Shown here piece after piece: positions 10,212 to 20,259 of a DNA stretch of 64,000 bases. Position numbers and translations under genes: made by a program. Each line of letters begins with the position of its first letter. Position 1 is the stretch's first letter. Below the pieces are notes generated by a model, which worked only from the letters and a program-made list of their open reading frames with translations, was not told the DNA's origin and did no database searches. Source of the stretch: Eublepharis macularius (taxonomy: Eukaryota; Chordata; Lepidosauria; Squamata; Eublepharidae); contig NC_072794.1 in the NCBI RefSeq assembly GCF_028583425.1, positions 31,183,232 through 31,247,231 of the forward strand, read 5' to 3'.

Positions 10212-13200
10212 CTGTCAAGAAAGGGTATCACGTTCTGATTATTATGCAGTCTCTAATGCAATGAGTGTAAAAAACAACAATGTACATTCTGATACCATAT
10301 ATGAGATAGGAAAACTCTCTTTAACCAGTATCAGAAAAAGACTTCCTATTATTGAACTTAAATGCGGAACGTTACCATTCCTGTTAGAAAGCGTAGCCAA
10401 CCTATTTCAACTATCAGACCTACACCAAAGAGATATAATGAGCTGAGCAGGCTTTAATAATCTGCCAATCTCAGTAGATGCATACAAAGGATGAAGAAAC
10501 CTGGAGGTAAGAATCCCGTTTAGGGCAGTCAGCACTGTAGGCAGAAATATGAACAAGCTTGTCCGGGGTCTGGGTCCCAGCCCCCAGACTTGGTAGGAGG
10601 GAACAGCGGGTCAGCCGGGCTGACGGGCAAACAGAGGGGGCAGCCAGCAGACAGCAGGTCAACTGGTCAGCCAGCTGACAGCAGGTCAACCGGTCTGACT
10701 GGCAGGCAGAGGGGGCAGCTGGGGTACAGCAGGTCAACCCCTCCCACAGGCAAATGGAGCCAGAACCTGCCAGTACCAGGGGCAAGGGGCAAAAGCCCAG
10801 GGCCTCAGGAGGCAGAGGGAGACAGAGAGAGGCCAGCGAGTCCCACTCCCCTAGGAAGGGAAAGGGGGCTAGGCAAGGTGGAAGGGGGCAAGGGCAGAGG
10901 GACTGGGAGCCCAGCAGTCACCCACCCAAAGACCTTACCTGAGGAGGAGAAGCAGCAGCAGCCCCAACAACCCAAAGCCATGCCCCAGCTAGAAAATAGT
11001 AGCCTGGCCCAGGAGTTGCCAAAAGCCAAGCCACTCCAGGTGGGGCTATTGGAGGCACTCTGCAGGAAGCCCTGGGCAACCAGCCAAGGAGCCGCAGCTG
11101 GACCCACCTTCAGCCATCAGCTCTGCCAGGGAGGCTGGGCTGCTAGCCGGGGGACTGCAGCTGGACATGCCTTCAGCAATCAGCCAAGGCAGGGAGGCTG
11201 GGCAGCCAGAGAACAAGGCACAGCTGGTGCTGGTCAGTGGGGCCAGATCAGCTACCCCAGCTGCAACTGCTTGGTGCAGCCCAAGGCCAGGCTGGAAGAG
11301 GGGTGGGGCAGTAGAAGGAAGCCCTATAAAAGCTGGCTGGGAAGAGCCCTGGGGTGGTGGGTGTGAGTGAGGAGTGATGATGTGGAGTGAGAGCAGTAAG
11401 ATGCAAGGGTGGAGGTTTGGAGGAGAGTTCTGGAAGGAGGAGATGAAGGAGGACGCAGAGGGTAAGCAGGCCAGGTTGAGCAGGCCAGCGAGTGGACTGA
11501 GAGGGAGTCTGGGTGAGGTATACCGCCCCTCCTTCCACAGAGCAGGGTCCTGCAGAATCCCTGGCCCCCCTGTGACGTCAGGAGCAGACCGCCCAGTGCC
11601 ACGCCCAGCGGCAGCAGCGGCAAGCCCTGACAAAGCTGTCCTATGTGCTGGATATGTACTTATTTTTTTAAAAAAAGATAAGTTTATTTCTTATGTCCAC
11701 CTTAAACCTCCCAGGTCAGCAACTAGTTTTGCCAGAAGTGCCATCTGAAAAGATGTAAGGAGATGGCATACCAAGACCTTAGCTCTCTCCCCTCATAAGG
11801 GTCTGCTGGTCAATTCTTGTCACCACAAATGCCAGTTCTTCATACTTGTCTTTGCCAGATGAGTGGAAGGGCTATTCCTCAGGAAACCACATTTGGGCAG
11901 TGACCAGGCTTAGCCCCCCAACTTATTGGTACACCATTGTGTAAGAAAAATACAAAGTGTCTCCTCTCTAAAGGCTGCCATTAATGGAAATGGTTGAGAG
12001 GAGAAAGTGAGAAGTGTGCAGGGGTTGATTCTGAGGAGAAAAAAAACAGGAATGTTTCAAGGGGGGGGGAATAGGTAAGCTAGAGAGAAGAGGGGGAAAG
12101 GAGGGGCGGGGGGTGGGGCTCTCTCTTCATTCCAGCCCCCTCTCTGTCTTGGAAACCTTTGCATAATCATAAGTAATTGACAAGGTTCACCAGATAATTT
12201 GAACTCCCTTGTCAAGCCGTTGTGATCACTGTGCATGACCTTGAAAACGCAAACCTCTCAAAATACTGGCCAGAATCAGCGGGAATGCGAATACAAACCT
12301 ATTGTTAACCAAATGTTCTATTTAGAAAAATGTCATGGTTCAGTTAGAAGAACAGTGATTAGATGCTTCAGACAACAGGGCTTCCTTTCTACTAGTTACA
12401 AGGTACCATTCTGGAAAAAAACACCCACTTTCTTGCTTCATTTCTTTCTAGCTGCAAAATGACTCTAATGATGCTGCATTTAATTAGTTTTATAAGCAAA
12501 AGTAGCAATTTGTCATTTGGATGGGCTCCTTTTGAGCATTCTTTCTATTGGACCCAGATCTTGCCTTTCTAGACAAGTTGAGCAGTCCTGCAAACCACAC
12601 CAGTACATAAGATAGCTAGAAACGGAACTCCCTTCAGAGGTAGTACCACTGAATATCAATGTTAAAGGATAATAGGGAGGACGTAGTCTTCTGTTCTGCA
12701 TGTAGGTCTTCTAGGGACATCTGGCTGGTTACTACGTGAAATGGAATTCTGGAGTAGATGAGCCAGTTCTCTAACCCAGCACAGATGTTCTTATGCTGCG
12801 ATAAGGTGTATTCCCTTTTCGTGAGACAGTGCAGCAAGTAGAAAAATAGCTCTATAAGAACACATCTGGTTTGGCTAAAACACACACATTTGGTTGCCAG
12901 CAGCAAAGAATTTATTCGGGAGACTTTTTACTCACCTCCCTGGGGGCCTCGTTCTGAACAAACTCCTCAAAGATCTTGTTGGCTCTGGAAGCTAGTTTTG
13001 TTTTTGAGCGGGTTTTCTTGTACTCCTCACAGGCCAGCCAGAACTCCAGATTCTCTTCACTAAATTCTGTTTTAAGGAAGCCTTGGAACGCCGTCATCCC
13101 ACCTGTGAACAAAAAGAACAGGGAACGTCTAGTTTAGCAGTGAATGGGGAGAAAAGCAGAGGGCAGCTGATTTCGTATCGAGAAAAATGACAGGCAGTAT

Positions 13201-15405
13201 AATCCTAAGCAAATCTGCGTCTGTCTAAGTCCACTGAACTGAATCGAGTTGGAAAGATGTAACTCTACTTGGGATTTCATTGTGAAAAAATCAAAGCCTC
13301 ATATTAACAAAGGCAGGAACATGCAAAAATATTTTTCTGGAATATAAATAATTTCACAGATCTACTCAAGCCAACAAATTTATAACCCACAAGAAGGTTT
13401 TCAGGTAGGTAGCCATGTCGGTCTGCGGTAGAGTAGCAGGTAGAATAGTCCGCTGGCACTTTAGAGATCAAAAAGATTTTTCAAGGGTATAAATCAAGGG
13501 AATCAAAGCCCTCTTCTTCAAATACAGCTAGTATCTGTGTAGATGCCTCGACTGTAAGGCAGAAATTATGTAAATCATAGGAGAGACCTTTCTCTGGGAT
13601 TATGTGATTGTGTAAAGGAACACACTATCCTTCCTATTTATTAGTGACCAGAATTGAACAGGGTAATTTAAAGTGGTGTAATCCAGAAGGAAGAACAGTT
13701 CTCCAACATGAAGATGACAGAAATCCTGAAGGACTCACAGGAAAGCCAAGGCATTTGTTTCCTTATCAGTGGCTTTGTAAGATTGTACTCTGGTATTTCT
13801 GGGGGAATTCTCTGTCCCTTTAGGTCTGTTGTGGAGTATGAAAGCATGACTGGTTTGTTGACAGCTACAATGGACTCATCCTGCTGGCTGTAGATGTTCA
13901 ATCACGTGTTTACCTATTCCTATTACTCATAAGTATATTCTCCAGCTAAAACATTATGCACTCCAAGAAATTCATACTCACTTTTACTTTTCAAAAGATG
14001 GTCAAAAGATTCCTTCCATCCGAGCACTTCTTCCAAAGCATATCTGCGGAACAGATGAAATGTTTAAATTATATTGCTAAGCAGTTTGACAGTTCTATAA
14101 GCAAAGTAATTTTGTGATGATGAGTAATGGCAGAAAACAAGTCCAGAAATTGTGGACTAAGATATGACCTATCAGATTTATTGGCAAAATGCATGAGAGA
14201 TGCTACTTAGAAGCTCATCTGTCCCTAGTCTGAAAAAACTAATTCAATTGGGTGATATTTTCCTCTCTAATTTGTGTGGGTCAGATCAAGGTTGAAGAGC
14301 AGCCCACATCACACACCATTTTTTTGCTGCAAGTGATCTGAACTCTTAGTTCTGAGTCCTCTTTAGGAGCCAATAGTTCTCAGATGTTGTTGTGTATTCT
14401 TTCTGGCCCCCTTCTTCCTGTAGCTAGAGGCTCTTGGTATAATAAATTCATTACTCAGGGCTGGTTCAGTGCCTTAAGAAGAGCCCAGCTGGATCAGATC
14501 AGTGGCCCAACTAGTTCAGCATGCTGTCTCACACAGCAGTCAGAAAGTTATTCTAGAGGGGCAACAATCGAGCACAGAGGCCAACGCCTTCTGCTGATGT
14601 TGGCTTCTGGAACTGGTATTCAGAGGTTTACTGCTGCCTCTGAATGTGGAGGTTTATTTTAGTCACCATGGCTAGTAGCTACTGATAGACCTATCCTCCA
14701 TTCTGGCAACAAATTCCACATTTTAATGACTCAATGTATAAAGAATTATTTCCTTTCAGTCTTGAATCTATTGCCCATTAACGTTATTGGATGCCCCCAA
14801 GTTCTAGTATTTTGGGAGGAAGAAAAAAATTCACTCTCTTTTGCTTACCTTTGTTTTGTGCTGTGGCTCTGGTTCCCAATCTTGTGTCCCAACTCTGGTT
14901 TATGAAGTAGGATCCCTAAACGGGTTTTGAACTCCTTGGCTCTGAAAAATAGGAAAGGAGTAGTAGAATGACTCAACACCAAAAAGAAAGAAATAGCCAC
15001 TAGGGGGCATTGGTGCAAGCAAGGGTGCCACTTCAGCCTCTGTATAAACTCTCTACAGACCTTGCTGGTTTGGCTAATAATTTTTATGTGCATATATAAA
15101 TAGATTGACAGTTGTTGCATGTTTTCCCAGAAAAGAATAAATACAAAGCAGATGTGGGGACATCTTTTTAACAGATCTTCTATTGTGTTTAGACAAAGAA
15201 GTTTTTCAGCTGAACAAAATTCTTAACCAAGCTAATCCTCATCTCTGTTCAGGACGAGACAAGGTCAGGTTTCTATGTACAAGCAACTTACAGTGCCACC
15301 TAAGCAGAGTTACACCAGTCTAAGTCCACTGAAATCAATGAGCTTAGAAGACCATAGCTCTGTTTAGGACTGCACCAGGAAGCAGCTCAGACTGACTGCC
15401 AACTC

Positions 15406-15443
<38 letters not shown>

Positions 15444-18400
15444 AGCTATAGAGATTTAACCATGGACTTTTCTATTTAAATCTGTCCCTTGTTATTTACT
15501 GTACATCCATGACTACATACCTCACCCAAGACCCCGCCAATCTTGGCAGAGGATCTTTTTAGCATTAATCAGACACAACTGATTATTTCTGAACTGGCTA
15601 ACTACCATGTACCATTTTTACAATTTGTCCATGTTCCCTTTGACTGATAAATTGCCAACTCCTTTAATACTCAGCCTTCCTTCATCCTCAACAACTGTAA
15701 ATCCTTGGCCTCTGTCCCATAGTACCCTTGGGAAGGCATATTATTACAGAGTGCCTATCAAGTGGATGGCCCAACCAACACAAATTGTTCTGTTTCTTGA
15801 GTTTAGAGAGCTTGCATTTTTGTATACCCGTTTCACTGCTTTCAATATTTTTGAAAACTGTGATTCTATTTTTTTAAAAAATAGAAGCAGGGTTGTTTTC
15901 TTTTTACTTGCTCAATACATTTGCACTGTGGCATCTGTTCTTCAGATGCAAACAGACCAGCACCTCCCAACGAAAAGCTGTGCATCTGTTAACTGTCTCT
16001 ATTTAAAAGATCAGTAGCTTCTTTTTTCCCCACTGTGGAGCATCTGGTATCCTTTTAGTGCTTCCTCCTCTCTGATGTCTCATTGCAAGTTAGCTCTGCA
16101 TGGTTCTCCCACCCACTGATGAGCTGTAACTCTTTTCTTTGTTGTTGTTGATAGTGTACAGAGAGTTGAGAAGAAGGGACTGCAGAGCAACAATGGCCAC
16201 GGGCTCTTCAATTCCCACCTCCCCACTACCTCCAGACCAACACTGACCACTGGAAAACATTCCTAACAGACCCTGCAGGTGCAGCCTGTGGTCACTGGAG
16301 GCCTGAAATGCACGGCCTAGGGGGTAAAAACTATTCTCAGAGGCACAACCTGCGGCACATATAAACCAAGCCCCATTCCATCCTCTTCAAAGGGCCCTTT
16401 AAGAAGCAAGCGGTACTCCCCATTTGCTAGTTTAAAAATTATGGGGTGAGAAAAGGAATTGGTCTGCAATTTACTAAATAAATGCCACTTTGTTTTATGT
16501 ATACACTGCCACCAGTATTCATGGTTCATTGTGACATAAACAAAACAAAGAAGCAGGTCACTGTCCCAAGGGTCTCACAGTTGAAATGGCTCGCTGCTAT
16601 GCATTCTGGGGTGTACCCAATGATGTACCTCACACGGCCATTGGGAGTAGTGGTTAAAGCATCAATTCTTAATTGAGGGCCCCATGGTCCCCCCTCCAAG
16701 ATGTGAATTACAGATCTTGGGGATCATTCAAAATTTGGGGGCAACTCACAGGGGAGTATTTAGGGTTTTAGGCAGTCCTTTCCCCCTTGTAACAGTGTTT
16801 GACAGCTAGTGAAGAGCTGTTTTATACCACGCCAGCTCCTACATTTCTCCAACATGCTCTTTAAAAGGTCAAACATACCAATTAAACAGGAGCTGGTCAT
16901 TAGGCATAAGAGTCTCATTTAATATATGCATGTTTACCTTACACACATATATGACAAATTAAATTGCCCTGGTTTTTTACTTGTAGATTGGAGGGCATTC
17001 AATGATAATGCAGCATACGTGACAGACAGCAAACAGAAGTGCAGTAAAGGTTTAGAACCACTGGACTGTAGCGTCAGATTGGAACTGGAGAAACCCAGGT
17101 TCAAATCCCGCCCCCCTTGCCACAAAAAATTAAACACTCTCTCAGCCTAACCAACTTCACAGAACTGTTGAAGAGTTTAAAATGGGAAAAGTGGGTACCA
17201 CACACACTGCCCTGAACAACCTTGCTGAAAGAGCAGGCTAAAAATGTAATCAATACTACACTCTACAGCCTGAACTGAACCAATGCTGTGTGTTTAAGTT
17301 GTTCTATCTTCCCAGCCATCACTCTGGGGTGAACTGTTATTCTCAATTATTATAGGGTTGCCAGCAAGCCGGGAGAAAACCGTTCTGTCCCTTTCATAGA
17401 CGAATGGGATGTAATTTATCTCTAACGGCATGAAAAAGCTCAAACTGCCAATTCCATATTTTAAACCTCTATGAAAAGGGTACATTTTTACCTCGGGCCT
17501 ATTGGCAACCGTGTTTTGTTTATGGTACTTTAGAGACAGCTACAGAAATAACTGAGAACCTCCCTCAAAGTTCTTTGAAACTGCAGGCAGAGCTTAGTTC
17601 CCACCACACCTCAGTTCCCTCCCCGACCTTCCCTGACCCAGCGCCCGCAGCGAACCAGGAGGAACTTTTCCCCCGGGCTCTTGCGCATGCTCTGAGCTTG
17701 GCGTCGCGCCTCTCCTCTCGCGCCTGCCGCGGTGCTTCTGCAGCCGCCCAGAGGAGCCTCCCTGGCTTGGCGCATCACTGCGACAATTCGGCCGAGGCTG
17801 CCTGGCGCGCGCCGCTTTCTATTCTTAGCTCACCGCCCGACAGGTTGGTGTGTAGCCGGGACACGCGCGCGCGCGCGCCCTGCTGCTGCTGGTTGCAGAG
17901 GCGACCTGAAGAACTGCAGTGCAAAAACACCCGACTCGGGGCGCCTCTCCCCGTGCCAAACAAAAGCGTTCTCGGGAGTCGAAGCAGGTAGCAACACTTC
18001 TTGAATGCAACAAGGGTAGGGGAGCAATAGAACCTATGGATGTTTGGCGGAATATTGCGCAAAGGTAATGCATTCGCCTCTTGGCTGTATGCGGAATATT
18101 TAGGAGGCGAATCTTTTACCGTAGCGCAACAGAAGGGGTCGTTTAGCGCAATCCTGGGCAGAGTTATTCCAGTCTGAGCCCCCTGAAAAATCAAAGGGCA
18201 GGAAGAGTCACTCTGCACAGGATTGCAATGAAAATGGCAGTGTGCAAGTGCAGCAAAGGAAATTCTGCGATAACTATGTGGGAAAGTAACAGAAGTTCAG
18301 GCAGATTATATATTACTGAAGATTGTAGTATTTTATAGTATTTTTCTTGCAACCTACTATTTTATAGTATTTTTCTTGTATTCCTGGATCTTTTATCTGA

Positions 18401-18734
18401 GGCGTCCCTGCTAAAAATGGAAACACAGACCCAAAGTTTTTCGCACCGTTTTTATTGCTTCCAACGGCAATAACATTTCCGTGTCTGTAACAGAGCTACG
18501 GCCAACTTTCTCTCCCCCATTTCTCAGGTCTTATTTGGGAAAAAACAAGCCCTTTTCCCCCAAAGAAGCGCTCCGGGTTTGCGCTCCAGCCGAACACACA
18601 CGTTGCCCCCGGGCACGGACAAGCCCAAAAGTGCCCCCCCCCCGGTTTGTGAACAAGCAATCGCTTGCTAAAAGCCCCCTAGCCTCTTACCTTTCCAAGC
18701 AGCTGGCTGGGAGTCCGGCTAGACCCCGACACAT
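10011..18734 (-). CDS. RGS16: RGS16, regulator of G-protein signalling 16 (five coding exons, complete)
   Basis: Coding exons are complement(10011..10211, 12936..13102, 13982..14043, 14849..14941, 18691..18734); they join in phase to 188 aa plus TGA. The product is a GTPase-activating protein that speeds GTP hydrolysis on Gi/o and Gq alpha subunits at the plasma membrane. Seen in the sequence: N-terminus [15 protein letters not shown] with Cys2 and Cys12 (palmitoylation sites in this family), then [10 protein letters not shown], then an RGS box from about residue 53 to 170 with [16 protein letters not shown] (Asn84, Cys91), TRKNL (Asn136) and [13 protein letters not shown]. The C-terminus ends in PAHT, like the SHT ending of mammalian RGS16, which separates it from RGS8, RGS4 and RGS5. 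It is shorter than the 202-aa human protein, mainly in the tail. All introns are GT-AG. No frameshift or stop is seen. RGS8 is the nearest alternative, but the N-terminus argues against it. Confidence 0.96.
11325..11331 (+). promoter_or_regulatory. TATA box antisense to RGS16
   Basis: TATAAAA in the context CCCTATAAAAGCTGG, followed about 130 bp on by AGG|GTAAGC (donor at 11461/11462) and by a full TGACGTCA at 11573-11580. It looks like a core promoter with a short first exon, pointing opposite to RGS16. Confidence 0.4.
11573..11580. promoter_or_regulatory. Full palindromic CRE
   Basis: TGACGTCA, the CREB/ATF consensus, in RGS16 intron 4. RGS16 is known to respond to cAMP in some mammalian tissues, so it could be functional, but a single 8-mer is weak evidence. 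Confidence 0.35.
12560..12795 (-). repeat. Dispersed repeat in RGS16 intron 4
   Basis: Reverse-oriented relative of the repeat at 14466: it carries the diagnostic ATTCAGTGG...CCTCTGAA segment and the GCAGAACAGAAGAC part. Class unknown to me; probably an old SINE or LINE-tail family common in lizards. Confidence 0.45.
12936..13102 (-). CDS. RGS16: RGS16 coding exon 4 (core of RGS box)
   Basis: 167 nt, a length shared by the equivalent exon across the R4 RGS subfamily. The acceptor is GTTCACAG and the donor GAG|GTGAGT, both strong. It encodes [20 protein letters not shown] and on to NEAPRE, including Asn84 (equivalent to RGS4 Asn88, a G-alpha switch-contact residue) and Cys91 in WLACEE, a position reported as palmitoylated in RGS16. 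Confidence 0.97.
13199..13279. mobile_element. Short hairpin MITE (about 80 bp), RGS16 intron 3
   Basis: Degraded copy of a palindrome whose arms read roughly ATCCTAAGCAGAGTTACACC...AAGTCCACTGAA and back. Related copies occur at 15291, 18146, 29386 and 29717. Confidence 0.55.
13395..13545 (+). repeat. Dispersed repeat (GTAGCCATGTCGGTCTGC family)
   Basis: Old interspersed repeat in intron 3 with the series GTCGGTCTGCGGTAGA, GGCACTTTAGAGATC and TTTTTCAAGGGTATAA. Other pieces are at 600-640, 19248-19405, 31530-31625, 43567-43600 and 58930-59005. It is common in reptile genomes; I cannot name the class. Confidence 0.5.
13903..13908. promoter_or_regulatory. CACGTG E-box in RGS16 intron 3
   Basis: Canonical E-box (TCACGTGT context), 75 bp from exon 3. 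RGS16 is rhythmic in the mammalian SCN and carbohydrate-responsive in liver, both E-box-linked controls. A lone hexamer is only suggestive. Confidence 0.2.
13982..14043 (-). CDS. RGS16: RGS16 coding exon 3
   Basis: 62 nt, flanked by TTCCGCAG on the 5' side and A|GTGAGT on the 3' side. It encodes [20 protein letters not shown], the first helices of the RGS box (compare EDVLGWRESFDLLLSSK in human RGS16). Phase runs on into exon 4 through a split Ser67 codon. Confidence 0.95.
14466..14780 (+). repeat. Dispersed repeat in RGS16 intron 2
   Basis: Contains GCTGGATCAGATCAGTGG, then GGTATTCAGAGGTTTACTG and CACCATGGCTAGTAGC. Relatives are at 12560 (minus), 51950-52235 (minus) and scraps near 39680 and 40320. 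It is a widespread squamate repeat of unclear class. Confidence 0.5.
14849..14941 (-). CDS. RGS16: RGS16 coding exon 2
   Basis: 93 nt, entered after TTTTTCAG and left at AG|GTAAGC. It encodes the end of Arg15 through the start of Arg46: [20 protein letters not shown] and then a polar linker. [10 protein letters not shown] is nearly invariant in RGS16. The linker is more divergent and shorter than in mammals. Confidence 0.95.
15291..15374. mobile_element. Short hairpin MITE, RGS16 intron 1
   Basis: Best-preserved copy of the family: arm CCTAAGCAGAGTTACACCAG, centre CCACTGAAATCAATG, then the reverse-complement arm ending CTGTTTAGGACTGC. Non-coding. Target duplication not clear. Confidence 0.65.
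15405..15443. repeat. (CAA)n microsatellite
   Basis: About 13 CAA units, 30 bp after the hairpin MITE in RGS16 intron 1. Confidence 0.9.
17035..17190 (+). repeat. Degraded tRNA-derived SINE in RGS16 intron 1
   Basis: B-box-like AGGTTCAAATCCCGCC near 17098 followed by CTCTCAGCCTAACC, as in the Sauria-type SINE at 36145. The tRNA head is eroded. Confidence 0.5.
17640..17960. promoter_or_regulatory. Second CpG-rich block inside RGS16 intron 1
   Basis: CpG-dense DNA about 0.8-1.1 kb downstream of RGS16 exon 1. It includes an NRF1-like TGCGCATGC (about 17682-17690) and an alternating CG run (about 17862-17878, able to form Z-DNA). It could be an alternative or antisense promoter or part of a wide CpG island. 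No TATA box or conserved protein was recognised. Confidence 0.5.
18146..18228. mobile_element. Short hairpin MITE, RGS16 intron 1
   Basis: Palindrome GCAATCCTGGGCAGAGT...CACTCTGCACAGGATTGC with a small loop (CTGAAAAATC). Same family as 13199, 15291, 29386 and 29717. It sits about 460 bp from RGS16 exon 1. Confidence 0.7.
18691..18734 (-). CDS. RGS16: RGS16 coding exon 1
   Basis: The ATG is at 18734-18732, with A at -3. The exon encodes residues 1-14 and the first two bases of Arg15, and ends at AG|GTAAGAGG. The short amphipathic N-terminus with Cys2 and Cys12 is the membrane-targeting segment of RGS4/5/16-type proteins. An upstream in-frame stop was not needed to choose the start, because the residue pattern MCR...CLER matches RGS16 directly. 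Confidence 0.94.
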
Positions 18735-19080
18735 GTTGAACTCGTGCTGAAAGCGCTTGGAGAAGCTGCCGTGCCTGGTGCGGATCGGCTCCCGCGTCCT
18801 TCCCGCTGCTTGGCTAGGCGCGCAGGAGTCCAGGCGTTCCGGCTGCGAGCGGCGCTTTTATGCCTTGCCGGAAGAGGGCGGGGGGCGCGTGTGAAGGCGG
18901 CGCCCGGCTCCTGCCTGGAAGCGACGGCGAGCAGAAGGGCTTCGGTGGGGGGCGCTGGCTCGGGGCGCCTGGCGCGTCCGAGAAGCCTTGACGCTGCCCT
19001 CGCCCATCCCGGTCCCCAGGCCAGCAGGCCCACCGCCCCCGCCTCAGAGAAGGGTGCCGGGCGGGGGCCCCGTTTAGGGG
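18735..19080 (-). promoter_or_regulatory. RGS16: RGS16 CpG-rich promoter and 5' UTR
   Basis: GC-rich, CpG-rich block that starts at the RGS16 ATG and fades out by about 19090. It contains the TATA-like box, the ETS-type site and G-rich SP1-type boxes. It is open in several frames only because it is GC-rich; no conserved protein is recognisable in it. Confidence 0.7.
18855..18862 (-). promoter_or_regulatory. RGS16: RGS16 TATA-like box
   Basis: CATAAAAG on the minus strand, about 120 nt upstream of the start codon. It predicts transcription start near 18830 and a 5' UTR of about 95 nt. An ETS-type CTTCCGGC (18866-18873) and a GC box (18877-18884) lie immediately upstream of it. Confidence 0.6.
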
Positions 19081-19247
19081 TGAGCTGAGGACGGAGACTT
19101 CAGTCCAGACTAGGGTTGCTATGCGGGTGGGGAATTTCCCCCCCCCCCCCGAAATTTACTTTGTAAAATATACCCTTGATTTCTCTTCTATTTTTCTCTC
19201 TTTTTTGAAAGCAGGATCTCCGTTGTGTTTCTCTTCCAAGAGAAATC

Positions 19248-19405
19248 GACAAGAGTCCAGTAGCACCTATAGGACTAACAACATTTGTGGTAGGGTATGA
19301 GTTTTCGTGAGCCACAGATATCTGAAGAAGTGAGCTGTGGCTCATGAAAGCTCATACCTCACCACAAGTTTTGTTAGTCTAAAGATGCTGCTGGACTCTT
19401 GCTCT
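19248..19405 (+). repeat. Dispersed repeat upstream of RGS16
   Basis: Contains two facing copies of the same segment: AGTAGCACCTATAGGACTAA...GTGAGCCACAG and AGTGAGCTGTGGCTCATGA...AGATGCTGCTGGACTCTTG. The two halves are partly inverted repeats, so a palindromic DNA transposon derivative is possible. Confidence 0.5.
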
Positions 19406-19496
19406 TCTGCTACAAACTCATACGTCTATCCATCTTGATCTGTCTCCACGAGAAATCAAGGCGGTCTTTTGTAACTTGCTGTTGTTTTATGTCATA

Positions 19497-19614
19497 CACC
19501 CCAGGGTGGGGCTCTAGCAAGATGACAGGAAGGCTTGGGAAGCCATTGCCTGGGTTAGAACCTGGGTTTCCCAGATCCTCATCTGACCCTCTAACCACCG
19601 CACCAGTGGTCTTC
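19497..19614 (-). repeat. Degraded tRNA-derived SINE
   Basis: The reverse complement contains a GTGGTTAGAGGGTCAGATGA-like tRNA head and the AACCCAGGTTC B-box. Truncated body. Confidence 0.5.
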
Positions 19615-20259
19615 AACTCATGGGTTAAGTCACAAAACCCTGCCTACTGAGTTATGAGTCCCTGTATAGCCACCACTTTTTTGTATTTTGGAAGGGTGTG
19701 TTGGCTGCTAACACATATGTGGAAGGCAAAGTCTCTCTGCTTCTTCTCTGTGCATGTGCTGAAAGCAGCAGTAGGACATCAAGGTGACGTCCCTCGGTGG
19801 TAGAGAGGATCTCTTTTCAGCAAAATCAGGGCTCCTCTCCTTGTTGTGCATCTCTCATGCCGCGTGCCTGTGTTGTCATATTGCTTCTTGTTATGTGCTT
19901 GCTGTCACGGGGGGGGGGGGGCGGGTTAAAGATGGCTTGCAGGTCTGGAGAGACTGACCACCACTGCATTGCCCCACACCAGCTGGAAAATGGCTGAAGG
20001 TATGTGCACATTTTAACACAAGATTGGTTATACATTAACTATACCATACATACAAGATCACCCTTTTTTATTATGTGTCAGTCTATTTGTCTTAAGAGTA
20101 TTTTGTCAGGGGCTGCCAGAACTAGAATTGGGTGACACATTAAGAGGTCCCCATAGCTTTGAAGTCGTTCCAAATTAACTGTTCCCACTGGGCTTCCCAT
20201 TGGATCTTTATGAATGGGTAGGTAAAGGCAGTCCCCTGCACAAGCACCGAGTCATTACT

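Larger units (their letters stand above)
10570..11640. repeat. GC-rich, internally repeated block in RGS16 intron 4
   Basis: This block differs sharply from its AT-richer surroundings. The left part (10600-10740) is built from imperfect units around GACAGCAGGTCAAC and CAGAGGGGGCAG. The middle (about 11090-11220) holds roughly 60-66 bp units around GCAGCTGGAC and GGGAGGCTGGGC. Several frames on both strands stay open, including 258 codons on plus (10590-11366), but the amino-acid sequence is simple and matches nothing I know. The right part has TATAAAA, a splice-donor match and a CRE. It may be an LTR-like or retroposed insertion; no clear ends were found. Confidence 0.5.

Noticed and set aside
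11046..11633. 195-codon minus-strand frame in intron 4
   Set aside because: Opposite strand of a GC-rich repeated block; Pro/Ser/Leu-rich with no motif, explained by composition.
12912..12935. Extension of the RGS exon past VSKKSPE
   Set aside because: These codons lie past the GAG|GTGAGT donor and belong to intron 4; exon 5 continues the RGS box in phase instead.
17575..18218. Overlapping long frames on both strands in intron 1
   Set aside because: They sit in a CpG-rich block that depletes stop codons; no conserved protein.
18719..19088. Overlapping frames upstream of RGS16
   Set aside because: Promoter CpG island; Ala/Arg/Pro-rich on both strands.
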